A DNA stretch of 36,969 bases from Bacillota bacterium (GTDB taxonomy: Bacteria; Bacillota; Clostridia; Christensenellales; Pumilibacteraceae): the NCBI GenBank assembly GCA_019113265.1, contig DXHT01000044.1, positions 1 through 36,969 on the forward strand, read 5' to 3'. Shown piece after piece: positions 23,908-32,275 of the stretch. The translations under genes were made by a program, and so were the position numbers. How positions within the stretch are numbered: position 1 is the first letter of the stretch; every line of letters starts with the position of its first letter. The notes beneath the pieces are model-generated. The model was not told where the DNA came from and ran no database searches. It saw only the letters and a program-made list of their open reading frames with translations.

Positions 23908-23955
23908 GCCCGTTTCGCGGCAAAATTTCCGCGCGTAAAATTTTTTAAGTTGTCA

Positions 23956-23984
23956 TTGACAAAACGAATAAACTGTGTTACGCT
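23956..23984 (+). promoter_or_regulatory. Promoter of RR3-HK3
   Basis: TTGACA (23956-23961), 17-bp spacer, TACGCT (23979-23984) within GTGTTACGCT, close to the RR1 promoter. The leader is about 35 nt. Confidence 0.75.
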
Positions 23985-24024
23985 TTTACAAAAGGTGCGT
24001 TTTTGCGGCACATAAAGAGGAAAT

Positions 24025-24732
24025 ATGACCAACATAGCGATAGTGGAAGACGAAAAAGAGGAGCGCGACAGGATACGCGGATATATAGACCGCTTTTGCA
24101 GGGAGCGGGCGGTGAGCTGTCATGTGGATGTGTTTTCGGACGGTAGCAGCTTTCTTGCGTCCTACGCGGGCGGGTACGATCTCGTATTCATGGACATAGA
24201 GCTGGGCGACGAAAACGGCTTTGACGCGGCTACGAAGCTGCGCTCTATGGACGAAGACGTGATAATAATCTTCGTCACCAATCTCGCTCGCTATGCGGTC
24301 AAGGGGTATGAGATATCCGCGCTCGACTTTATCGTCAAGCCGATGACGTACGAAACGTTCGTGCTTAAAATGAACAGGGTGATAGAGAAGCTCAAACTGT
24401 CGGACGGCGAAATAACCGTAAACGCGCGCGGAGCGTCCGTCAACCTGCCCATATCCCGCATAATATACGTCGAAACGGACGGGCACGTCGCGGTTTTCCA
24501 CACGGAGGACGGCGAGTACAGGACATATGCCTCTCTTAAAAACGTGGAGAAGCAGATAAACAGCCCGCTGTTTTTCAAGAGCAACAGTTGTTATCTCGTC
24601 AACCTCAAGTACGTTCGCGGGGTGGACGGGTTTGACATGAATATAAACGGGGAAGTGCTGCAAGTCAGCCGTGCGCGCAAGTCCGAGCTCGTAAAGGCGC
24701 TCAATATGTATTGGGGAGGCGGTCTGTCGTAA
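24025..24732 (+). CDS. LytTR-family response regulator RR3
   Basis: 235 residues. Receiver: IAIVEDEKEE, phospho-acceptor Asp57 in LVFMDIELGDENG, FVTNLAR, DFIVKPM. LytTR domain: RIIYVETDGHVAVFHT, SNSCYLVNLKYVRGV, LQVSRARKSELV. The proline usual after the phospho-site loop (MPG in RR1, LPD in RR2) is replaced by Gly-Asp, a small departure. GAGGAAAT precedes the ATG. The stop TAA overlaps the HK3 ATG by one base, so translation is coupled. Its kinase is interrupted, so its phosphorylation state may depend on another kinase, basal activity or readthrough. Confidence 0.94.
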   Translation: MTNIAIVEDEKEERDRIRGYIDRFCRERAVSCHVDVFSDGSSFLASYAGGYDLVFMDIELGDENGFDAATKLRSMDEDVIIIFVTNLARYAVKGYEISALDFIVKPMTYETFVLKMNRVIEKLKLSDGEITVNARGASVNLPISRIIYVETDGHVAVFHTEDGEYRTYASLKNVEKQINSPLFFKSNSCYLVNLKYVRGVDGFDMNINGEVLQVSRARKSELVKALNMYWGGGLS

Positions 24733-26069
24733 TGTTTGCGTTGACGCAGTTGTTCTGGTACAAGATACTGTTTTCGGTGGAGCTTATGGCGGCGGAGAGC
24801 CTGTTTACGTTCAAGCTCCGTAAGAGGCGGCTGTTCCCGTTGCGTCTTGCCGCGGGCGTTATCGTCATGATCGCGCTGTCCGTTTTCTTTCCGTTGCCCG
24901 AGAACAACTCGCCGCAGTACTCGCTTCTCGTGTTTTTCGTTCAGTTCGCCGTATCCATTGCTCTCATGGCGTTCATATTCAAAGAGCCGCTGTTGTCGCT
25001 ATTGTTCTGCGGCATAGCGGCGTATGCCGTGCAGCACCTCGCTTACCAGTGTTTTACTCTCGTAATGTATGCGTCGGGAGCGAACGGCGGTTCGGCTATG
25101 GGCTTATACGGCGAGGTGGAGGCCGCGCCCTTCGATTGGCACGCGCTCCCCGTGTATATGGCGGTATATGTGTTCGTGTATTGGGCGATGACGCTCATAT
25201 TCGCAAGCAAGATAAAGCGCAACGAGGATCTCAGCATAAAGTCATACTCCATGTTCGCGCTGTTCGTCATGGCGGTGTTCGCGGTGGTCATCATCAACAT
25301 CTTCGTGGCGTATGAGGCGTATTCCGACTATAACCTGACGTATATCGTGTTTGCCGCGCTCAGCGGCGCGCTGTGCTGTCTGTTCGTGCTGTTCCTGCTC
25401 TTTACTCTTCTTCGCAGCGAAAACCTGAAAACGGAAAACGAGTATATAAACAGGCTGTGGCGGCAGGAGCAGCGCCAGCTTGCGACGGCAAAGGCGAATG
25501 CGGACTTCATAAAGCGCGCCTGCCACGATCTCAAATACAGTCTGCGCATTAAGACGGAGGACGGCTCCGCAAGGGACGAGCTGAAATAGGCCGTCGCGCT
25601 TTACGACACATACGCCGAAACGGGCAATGCCGCGCTTGACGTCATAATCACCGAGCGCGCATCCGAGTGCGCGGCGAACGACATCAAACTCGATTGCATG
25701 GCGGACGGCGCCGCGCTGTCTTTTATGAACGAAGTGGATCTTTACACGCTGTTCGGCAATGCGTTCGACAACGCGATAGAGGCGGTCAAAAAGACGGAGC
25801 CTTCCCGCCGCGTCATCAGCCTTTCGGTCACGCGCGCGGGGCAGATGCTTTCCGTCAGTATGCGCAATTACTATTCGGGCGACGTGCATATGAACGGCGG
25901 ACTGCCCGAAACGACCAAGGCGGACAGGGAGTTCCACGGTTACGGCTTGCAGAGCATAAAGCGCATAACGGAGAAGTACGGCGGCAACGTGCAGATAACG
26001 GCGAGGGACGGTATATTCAACCTCGGACTGTTGTTTTTTATGCCGAAGAGTACCGATTCTGTCGGCTGA
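24732..26069 (+). pseudogene. GHKL sensor kinase HK3, interrupted by one in-frame amber codon
   Basis: The frame from ATG 24732 to TGA 26067-26069 would encode 445 residues, the normal size beside HK1 (449) and HK2 (466), but TAG at 25587-25589 stops it after 285. Before the stop are the membrane helices and H-box ACHDLKYS. After it, in the same frame, are YDTYAETGNAALDVIITERAS, N-box GNAFDNAIEA and G-box HGYGLQSI, so the ATP-binding domain is cut off. In HK1 the aligned codon is CAG (Gln297), so one C-to-T change explains it. The rest of the frame is intact, which points to a recent loss, a population polymorphism, suppression, or a sequencing error. An internal ATG at 25698 has no clear ribosome site. 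Confidence 0.88.
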
Positions 26070-26091
26070 TTGACCGAAATTGAAAAGGGTA

Positions 26092-26119
26092 TTGATTTTC
26101 ACTCGGGGATATGTATAAT
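26092..26119 (+). promoter_or_regulatory. Promoter of the module C surface genes
   Basis: TTGATT (26092-26097), 16-bp spacer, perfect TATAAT (26114-26119). ATTGACC (26069-26075) and GAAA (26082-26085) precede the -35 at the same distances as before GH3-1. The start near 26126 falls inside the 5' arm of the hairpin that follows. Confidence 0.7.
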
Positions 26120-26121
26120 TG

Positions 26122-26152
26122 ACGGTGAAACGGATAAGTTTCACCGTTTTTT
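26122..26152 (+). terminator. Intrinsic terminator of RR3-HK3, nested with the next promoter
   Basis: A perfect 10-bp stem ACGGTGAAAC/GTTTCACCGT (26122-26131, 26138-26147), loop GGATAA, then a run of T to 26152. Messages arriving from HK3 should stop here. Messages starting near 26126 lack the base of the 5' arm and should pass. Confidence 0.82.
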
Positions 26153-26211
26153 CGCTTGTCGGGGATATAACCGCAGGCGAAAGGGCGGAAAATATTAAAG
26201 GAGAAGATGAA

Positions 26212-28389
26212 ATGAAAACGATCTTAAAAAAATTGTTTTTACCGCTTGTCGCGCTCATGGTCGTTGCCGCATTCGTGTTTACCGCGTGCGGAACGGCGCC
26301 TGAAGACACGGCCGGCGGCGGTGGCGGCAACGGCTCGCCTGTCGTACCCGACGAAGAGTATTACATCGTCGGCATCGAAATGACCACGCCTCCCACTAAC
26401 AGCGACTACGGCGTAGGCGATGTTTTCGACCCTACCGGTATGGTCCTGAAAGTGACGTGGAACGACGGCTGGGTGCAGGAGATAAAAGACGGGCAGAACT
26501 GCGTTATAACGCCATCCGGTCCCATTGAGTACGGTACGGAGTCCGTAAAGATAACTTACGACACATGGACGTACGATTTCCCGCTCAACGTCTTCAAGAT
26601 CAAGGGAATAGAAGTAACGTCGCTTCCCTCGAGAACGCTCTATGCCGAGGGCGAGGCGTTCTCGGAGCTGGGCATGGAACTTGATCTCGTGTTCGATGAC
26701 GGCAGCAAAAGAGCACTGACGAGCGGCTACACTCTTTCGGAAAACGCAGCATCGCTTGCGGCTGGTGACGAAAGCGTAACGGTAACTTATTCGCAAGCCG
26801 GTGATGAATTTACTACTACCGTGCCGATAAAAGTTGTTCCCGCGTCGTGCTTTAAGAATATAGAGGCAGAAGACGGAATAGTCGTTAACGGTGATAAAGT
26901 GGATACTCCGGGATCAAGCAGTCTGCTGAAATACGCGTCCGGCGAGGGCTTTGTCCGCGATTTCAAACAGGGCGGCAGCATAACGATAAACGTGCAGGCG
27001 CTTAAAGAAACGACTGCGTCGCTGCGTTTCGTCTTATCGTCGTATGAGGATGATCCCGATGGTGGCAATTTTGCCATACCTCTTCAGCTCAACGAAATAG
27101 TGGACGTGACGCTCAACGGCGAGCCTGTGGAAATAGGTGACGACGAGATCCTGCCCGGCGGATACGACGACGAGCGCGGAAACCTTTCGAGATATTTCCA
27201 CTGGTACGAAGTCGCCCTCGACGACGTAACGCTTAACGAGGGAAGCAACGAATTCGTGATAACCTCAAAGGTGGATATGACTCTCCGTGATGACCCGTTG
27301 ACTACCGATGTAAACGAAGCGGATCTCCACTCCGTACTGTTTGACTGTCTGCGCGTGTTCTATAATGATCCCACGGCAGTGCCGGAAGATTATATCGTAA
27401 ACGTTGAAATGGTGACTCCTCCTTCAAACAGCTATTACAGCGTAGGTGATACCGTTGATCTTACCGGTATGGTATTGAACGTAACGTGGAGCAACGGACG
27501 GGAACAGGAAGTCAAGGACGGCGAGGGGTGCAGTACGACTCCTTCCGGTCCTATCGAATACGGGACTAAGTCAGTAAAGATAACGTATGATAAATGGACT
27601 TTCGATTTCCCGATCAATATGGTTGAAATCAAGGGTATAGAGCTGGTTGCTCTGCCTGCAAGAACGCTTTACGCAGAGGGCGAGGCTTTCTCCAAATTGG
27701 GAATGAAGCTTAACCTTGTATTTAACGATGACAGCACGAAAGAGCTGACTAGCGGTTATACTATTTCTGAAAATGCCTCCGCGCTTTCTACCGCAGACAA
27801 GAGCGTTACGATAACTTATTCACAAGCAGGTGATAAGTTCACCACGGATGTGCCGATAACAGTCGTTCCCAAAGCTTGCTACAAACTGATAGAGGCTGAG
27901 GACGGGGTAGTTTCCAAGGGTGAAAAGGTTGACGTTCCCGGAGCAAGCAGCCTGCTTAAATATGCGTCCGGCGAGGGATTTGTTCGTAATCTCGAAGCGG
28001 GCGGCTCCATATCCATAAACGTACAGGCGCTTAAAGAAACGACTGCGTCGCTGCGTTTCGTCTTATCTGCGTACGAGGACGATCCGGAAGGTGGCGGATA
28101 TGCAATACCTTTGCAGCTTAATGAAATAATAGACGTGACGTTCAACGGCGAGCCTGTGGAAATAGGCGACGACGAGATACTGCCCGGCGGATACGACGAC
28201 GAGCGCGGAAATCTTTCGAGATATTTCCACTGGTACGAAGTAGCTCTCGATAATGTGCAGCTTAACGAAGGAGATAATGAGTTCGTAATTACTTCCAAGG
28301 TAGATATGACTCTTAAAACCGACTTGCATTCCGTTCTGTTTGACTGCTTACGCGTGTTCTATGCCGATTCCGATGCGGTTCCGATGTAA
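26212..28389 (+). CDS. Surface lipoprotein with tandemly duplicated Ig/CBM unit
   Basis: 725 residues from ATG 26212, chosen because AAAGGAG precedes it and the signal peptide begins there; the longer frame starts in the terminator. The lipobox FTAC gives Cys26. Two near-identical units follow, each of about 340 residues, starting at YYIVGIEMTTPP (26,360) and DYIVNVEMVTPP (27,388). Each unit has two Big_3-type Ig domains and a CBM-like sandwich starting IEAEDG and ending LHSVLFDCLRVFY. The CBM halves retain long identical DNA stretches. Copy 2 lacks the insert RDDPLTTDVNEAD seen in copy 1 and has a more AT-rich codon choice than its neighbours. No catalytic motif. Likely role: surface glycan capture with GH3-3 (inference). 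Confidence 0.85.
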   Translation: MKTILKKLFLPLVALMVVAAFVFTACGTAPEDTAGGGGGNGSPVVPDEEYYIVGIEMTTPPTNSDYGVGDVFDPTGMVLKVTWNDGWVQEIKDGQNCVITPSGPIEYGTESVKITYDTWTYDFPLNVFKIKGIEVTSLPSRTLYAEGEAFSELGMELDLVFDDGSKRALTSGYTLSENAASLAAGDESVTVTYSQAGDEFTTTVPIKVVPASCFKNIEAEDGIVVNGDKVDTPGSSSLLKYASGEGFVRDFKQGGSITINVQALKETTASLRFVLSSYEDDPDGGNFAIPLQLNEIVDVTLNGEPVEIGDDEILPGGYDDERGNLSRYFHWYEVALDDVTLNEGSNEFVITSKVDMTLRDDPLTTDVNEADLHSVLFDCLRVFYNDPTAVPEDYIVNVEMVTPPSNSYYSVGDTVDLTGMVLNVTWSNGREQEVKDGEGCSTTPSGPIEYGTKSVKITYDKWTFDFPINMVEIKGIELVALPARTLYAEGEAFSKLGMKLNLVFNDDSTKELTSGYTISENASALSTADKSVTITYSQAGDKFTTDVPITVVPKACYKLIEAEDGVVSKGEKVDVPGASSLLKYASGEGFVRNLEAGGSISINVQALKETTASLRFVLSAYEDDPEGGGYAIPLQLNEIIDVTFNGEPVEIGDDEILPGGYDDERGNLSRYFHWYEVALDNVQLNEGDNEFVITSKVDMTLKTDLHSVLFDCLRVFYADSDAVPM

Positions 28390-28425
28390 TAATTGAAGCC
28401 GATACGGATATAACCAGCGGCTAAG

Positions 28426-28474
28426 ATGGCACGGCAAAACCTATCAATTAAACTAAAATCAAATACCGTGCCAT
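28426..28474. promoter_or_regulatory. 9-bp inverted repeat between lipoprotein and GH3-3
   Basis: ATGGCACGG (28426-28434) and its exact complement (28466-28474) flank a 31-base AT-rich interval. No T tract follows. It may be an mRNA stem that insulates or stabilises the two parts of the operon, or a protein site. No good promoter was found before GH3-3. Confidence 0.5.
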
Positions 28475-28576
28475 TTGAGCAGCGGCGAAGCGAATGGATT
28501 GACTGAAATAAAAAGCGTTTAAGGCGTTCGTCGACTACTTTAAAGTAATTGCGGCGGCGCAGACGGAGAAATGATA

Positions 28577-31500
28577 ATGACAAAGACAAAACTTATAGTG
28601 CGGATAGTCGTCCTTGCGATAATGGCGATATTATTCGCGGGAATAATAGTGGCGGACGTGTTCGCCAACAGGTACTTCGATCTGATAACCGAGTACCTGC
28701 ACGGATCGGGTATGGCGGATTCGTTCCAGTCGGACGAGATGCAGAGCGCGCTTGCCGCCAACGACGAACTCGTGCGCGAAATGGAATCGGAAGGAATAGT
28801 TCTTCTGCGTAACGAGAATGTGGACGGAAAGCCCGCACTTCCTCTGACAAAGGACGAGGCTAAAAAGATAAACGTGTTCGGCTGGGGCGGTAGCGACGGC
28901 GGCTGGGTGAACGGCTCCGACGGATCCGTATACGCGAGCGGCGGACAGAACATGGCGCGTTCACAGAAGCTGACCAAAGCGCTCACCGAAGCGGGAATAG
29001 AGTATAATACCGAGCTGATGGATATGTATACGAATTACCGCGACAAACGAACTACTTTTCGCGGATTGTGGGATCCCACAAAGAATACTACCAATAACTT
29101 CTTCATGTTCATAGAGCCTGGCGAGGAATACTACAACGCGGCGGGCGAAAACGGAAAGACGGTACTTGAAAATGCCGACGAGTTCTCCGACGTGTCCATA
29201 GTGGTTATAGCCCGTCTGGGCGGCGAGGGCTGCGACCTTCCGCACTATCAGACCAAGAACACGACGGGAAAGCTTGACGACACTCAGCCGCTCCCCGTGG
29301 ACGACAGCCGCACCTATCTCGAACTGACGACGGAAGAGGAGACCGTTCTCCGTCTTGCCCGCAGCATAAGCAAGAAGATGATAGTCATATATAACGGCTG
29401 CAACAACATGGAGATGACTTACGTTGAAGACTTCGGCGCGGACGCCTGCATAAGCGTGGGCGGCACGGGGCAGAGCGGCGTTCACGCGATACCCGACGTC
29501 CTTCTCGGAGAGATCAACCCGTCGGGCAAGACCACCGCGACTCACCCCTACGACATCAAGACCGACCCGACTTTCGTCAATGCGGGTACGATCGCGTCCA
29601 AGGGCGACCAGACTTATGCGGAGAGCATATACGTCGGTTACCGCTGGTATGAAACTGCGGATGCGGAAGGGTATTGGGACAACGTGGACAACGAGTACGG
29701 ACAGGGCTATGACGGCGTCGTTCAGTACCCGTTCGGATACGGTCTCAGCTATACTACTTTCTCGTGGGAGATAGTGGATCAGTCGCTTGCCCCGGGAAGC
29801 GCGCTTCCGACGGACAATTCCGAAATAACCGTAAAAGTCCGCGTGACCAACACGGGCGACAGACCGGGTAAGGACGTCGTGCAGCTTTACTACACGCCTC
29901 CCTACGCTCGCGGCGGCATAGAGAAGAGCGCGATAAACCTCGTCGCGTTCGCAAAGACGGCAGAGCTTAAACCTGCGAACATGACGGAAAACGGCATACC
30001 CGAAAGCCAGGTGGTGGAGCTTACGTTCACGCCCTACGACATGGCTAGCTACGACTGCTACGACCGCAACTATAACCGCAACGTCGGTTACGAGCTGGAT
30101 GCGGGCGAGTACATCATGCGGCTTTCCAACACGGCGCACGACCTCGACGACTGCGAGGGCGCACAGTGGTCTTACAACCTTGCGGCAAACTACAAGTTCC
30201 GTAACGACCCCGTAACGGGCAACCGCGTGACCAACCGTTTCACCAACTATGACACGGTGTATAAAAACGAATCGGGCGAGTTCGTCACGCAGCGCATAAA
30301 CGCATACGCCAACTGCGCGATAGACGGCAGCGACGCCGATCAGCCCGATACTATGTATCTCACTCGCTCCGATTTCGCGGGTACTTTCCCGAAAGTTACC
30401 GAGCAGAAAAAGTCGGGCGAGACTATAAACGCGGCGTCAAGCTATATTGCAGAACCGAGTGACCCGGGTGACGTTGTCAGAAAGGATCCCGTGGATAACG
30501 GCCTCAGACTCGTTACGGACGAAAACGGCGGTTCGATGTCGTATAACGAACTCAATTCGGGTACCGTACAGTACAAGTACAACGACGAACTGATGCTCGA
30601 TCTCGGTCTTGACTATGACAGCCCGACATGGGATACGCTCCTTGCGCAGCTCTCCGATAACGACATTTACACCCTTGTCTCCAAAGGTAATTACGGTAAT
30701 GCGGCGATAGAGAGTATAGGCAAACCCATACTTTACGATTCCGACGGCCCTGCGGGACTTAACCGTCAGACTATATCCAGCGGCGTGGATCGCACGGAGT
30801 GGACGATGTACGTCATGCCCAACGTGCTTGCGCAGTCCTGGAACACGACGCTGTCCTACTCGTTCGGGCTTTCCGTCGGAAAAGAGGCTAACCTCACGGG
30901 TAACAAGGGTTGGTATGCTCCCGGTGCGAATCTGCAGAGATCATTCTTCGGAGGCAGAAATTCAGAGTATTACAGCGAAGATCCTCTTCTCTCCGGAATA
31001 ATGGCAGCAGAATCCTGCCGCGGCTCCATCAACAACGGTCAGTACGTTTACCTCAAGCACTTTGCGGCAAATGAGAGCGAAACTAACAGAATAGGGCTGT
31101 ACACCTGGCTCACCGAGCAGTCGCTGCGCGAGCTTTATCTCAGACCGTTCGAGATAGGCGTCAAGCGCGGCGGCGCAAAGGGTATCATGGCGGCGTTCAA
31201 CCGCATAGGTGCTGTCTGGGCGGGCGGCAACCGCGCGATGACTCAGGAGATCCTCCGCGACGAGTGGGGATTCAGAGGCAGCGTCGTTACCGACTCCTAT
31301 CAGAATTCAAGATATAACCCCATAAAACAGGCGGTGATCGGCGGCGTGGATCTCATGCTCGGAACGTGCACGGAAAGCATAGACATGGACGATCCCGCGC
31401 TTTACGCGGAAATGCGCGAGAGTGCGAAGAACATCATATACGCATGGTGCAACGCGTATGCGACGGCAAAGACGCATGACCCTTCCGAAGACAGGTTTAC

Positions 31501-32275
31501 GGCGAGCGTGGATCGCGTGGTCACGGTGCCCAAACCTTTCCCGTATTGGTTCGTCGGACTCGTTGCGATAAACGTAGTCGTCATAGCGGGCATAATCGTG
31601 GGCACGTTCTTCCTGTTCAAGCCCAAGAAAAAGCGCGCGAACAAGGAAGCAGCCGCAGTGAGCGGCGACCCGAACGGTAACACCGTGCCGAACGCAGGTA
31701 ACATTGCGCCCGTAAACGCGGACGAAGCGAGCGCGGCGGATAGCGCGTCGGTAAATGCGGACAGCGCGGCGATGATTGCACCCGAACCCGCAGTGAGCGC
31801 AACGGCAGTGGCGGCGGGCGAAAGCGTAGACGGCATACCGAGCGGGGAAACGCCGAGCTTCGCCGATGCGTTCGAGCAGCTTCCCGAAGATGCGAAGACG
31901 AGATTCATGCAGGTGGAAAAGTACGCTTTGAACATCTCGGGCGCGGAAGAAAAGGCGACGGGAAAGGGCGTAACGGTGAAGATCGGATCTAAACGGCTGG
32001 TGCGCCTTAAAGTGCGCAGGGGAAAACCCGTAGCACTGTTCGACATGGAGAACGACGAACTGCGCTCCTATCGCAAGGAGTCGGGCATAAAGTTCCCGCA
32101 CGCCGAAACGATGATAACGCTCGATAAGGACGATTCCGTTACCGCCGCGTGCCGCATGATAGACATGGCGGCAGAGCGCGCACAGCGCGAAAAGGAGCAG
32201 GCGGCGGAGCGTCGCAGAGAGGCTCGCAGAAAGTCGCACGCGGCAAAGGAGGATAACGATGAGCATATGGAGTAA
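28577..32275 (+). CDS. GH3-3: membrane-anchored, domain-swapped family-3 glycoside hydrolase
   Basis: 1232 residues from ATG 28577 (GGAG 8 nt upstream); the ATG at 28571 is only 2 nt from that site. Signal-anchor helix about 6-29; GH3 C-domain (GIVLLRNENVDGKPALPL to YPFGYGLSYTTFSWE, about 70-395); FnIII-like domain (ITVKVRVTNTGDRPGKDVVQLYYTPP); barrel (about 670-975) with WYAPGANLQRSFFGGRNSEYYSED, Lys827-His828 and nucleophile Asp906 in FRGSVVTDSYQN. Second helix about 990-1013, then a linker rich in Ala/Asn/Asp and the shared tail domain (about 1094-1200) with a final charged helix. It overlaps the next gene by 17 bp. In domain order it is closer to GH3-1, but its tail matches GH3-2. Confidence 0.92.
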   Translation: MTKTKLIVRIVVLAIMAILFAGIIVADVFANRYFDLITEYLHGSGMADSFQSDEMQSALAANDELVREMESEGIVLLRNENVDGKPALPLTKDEAKKINVFGWGGSDGGWVNGSDGSVYASGGQNMARSQKLTKALTEAGIEYNTELMDMYTNYRDKRTTFRGLWDPTKNTTNNFFMFIEPGEEYYNAAGENGKTVLENADEFSDVSIVVIARLGGEGCDLPHYQTKNTTGKLDDTQPLPVDDSRTYLELTTEEETVLRLARSISKKMIVIYNGCNNMEMTYVEDFGADACISVGGTGQSGVHAIPDVLLGEINPSGKTTATHPYDIKTDPTFVNAGTIASKGDQTYAESIYVGYRWYETADAEGYWDNVDNEYGQGYDGVVQYPFGYGLSYTTFSWEIVDQSLAPGSALPTDNSEITVKVRVTNTGDRPGKDVVQLYYTPPYARGGIEKSAINLVAFAKTAELKPANMTENGIPESQVVELTFTPYDMASYDCYDRNYNRNVGYELDAGEYIMRLSNTAHDLDDCEGAQWSYNLAANYKFRNDPVTGNRVTNRFTNYDTVYKNESGEFVTQRINAYANCAIDGSDADQPDTMYLTRSDFAGTFPKVTEQKKSGETINAASSYIAEPSDPGDVVRKDPVDNGLRLVTDENGGSMSYNELNSGTVQYKYNDELMLDLGLDYDSPTWDTLLAQLSDNDIYTLVSKGNYGNAAIESIGKPILYDSDGPAGLNRQTISSGVDRTEWTMYVMPNVLAQSWNTTLSYSFGLSVGKEANLTGNKGWYAPGANLQRSFFGGRNSEYYSEDPLLSGIMAAESCRGSINNGQYVYLKHFAANESETNRIGLYTWLTEQSLRELYLRPFEIGVKRGGAKGIMAAFNRIGAVWAGGNRAMTQEILRDEWGFRGSVVTDSYQNSRYNPIKQAVIGGVDLMLGTCTESIDMDDPALYAEMRESAKNIIYAWCNAYATAKTHDPSEDRFTASVDRVVTVPKPFPYWFVGLVAINVVVIAGIIVGTFFLFKPKKKRANKEAAAVSGDPNGNTVPNAGNIAPVNADEASAADSASVNADSAAMIAPEPAVSATAVAAGESVDGIPSGETPSFADAFEQLPEDAKTRFMQVEKYALNISGAEEKATGKGVTVKIGSKRLVRLKVRRGKPVALFDMENDELRSYRKESGIKFPHAETMITLDKDDSVTAACRMIDMAAERAQREKEQAAERRREARRKSHAAKEDNDEHME
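31831..32232 (+). repeat. Direct repeat copy 2: shared cytoplasmic-tail coding segment
   Basis: Partner of 23402-23803 with no length difference. Both encode GIPxGETxSFAxAFEQL, VTVKIGSKRLVRLKVRRG, ALFDME and CRMIDM, followed by an Arg/Glu-rich helix. Confidence 0.88.

Noticed and set aside
25587..25589. TAG recoded as glutamine in this organism
   Set aside because: The AraC-type gene ends in TAG exactly at its expected family length, and the IS transposase also ends in TAG, so TAG works as a stop here.
26119..26211. Extension of the module C lipoprotein upstream of ATG 26212
   Set aside because: It would place about 31 residues before the signal peptide and start in the -10 box.
8790..26211. 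Agr-type quorum-sensing loci with a peptide precursor
   Set aside because: LytTR/GHKL pairs suggest it, but I found no AgrB-like protease or small AgrD-like frame in any junction.
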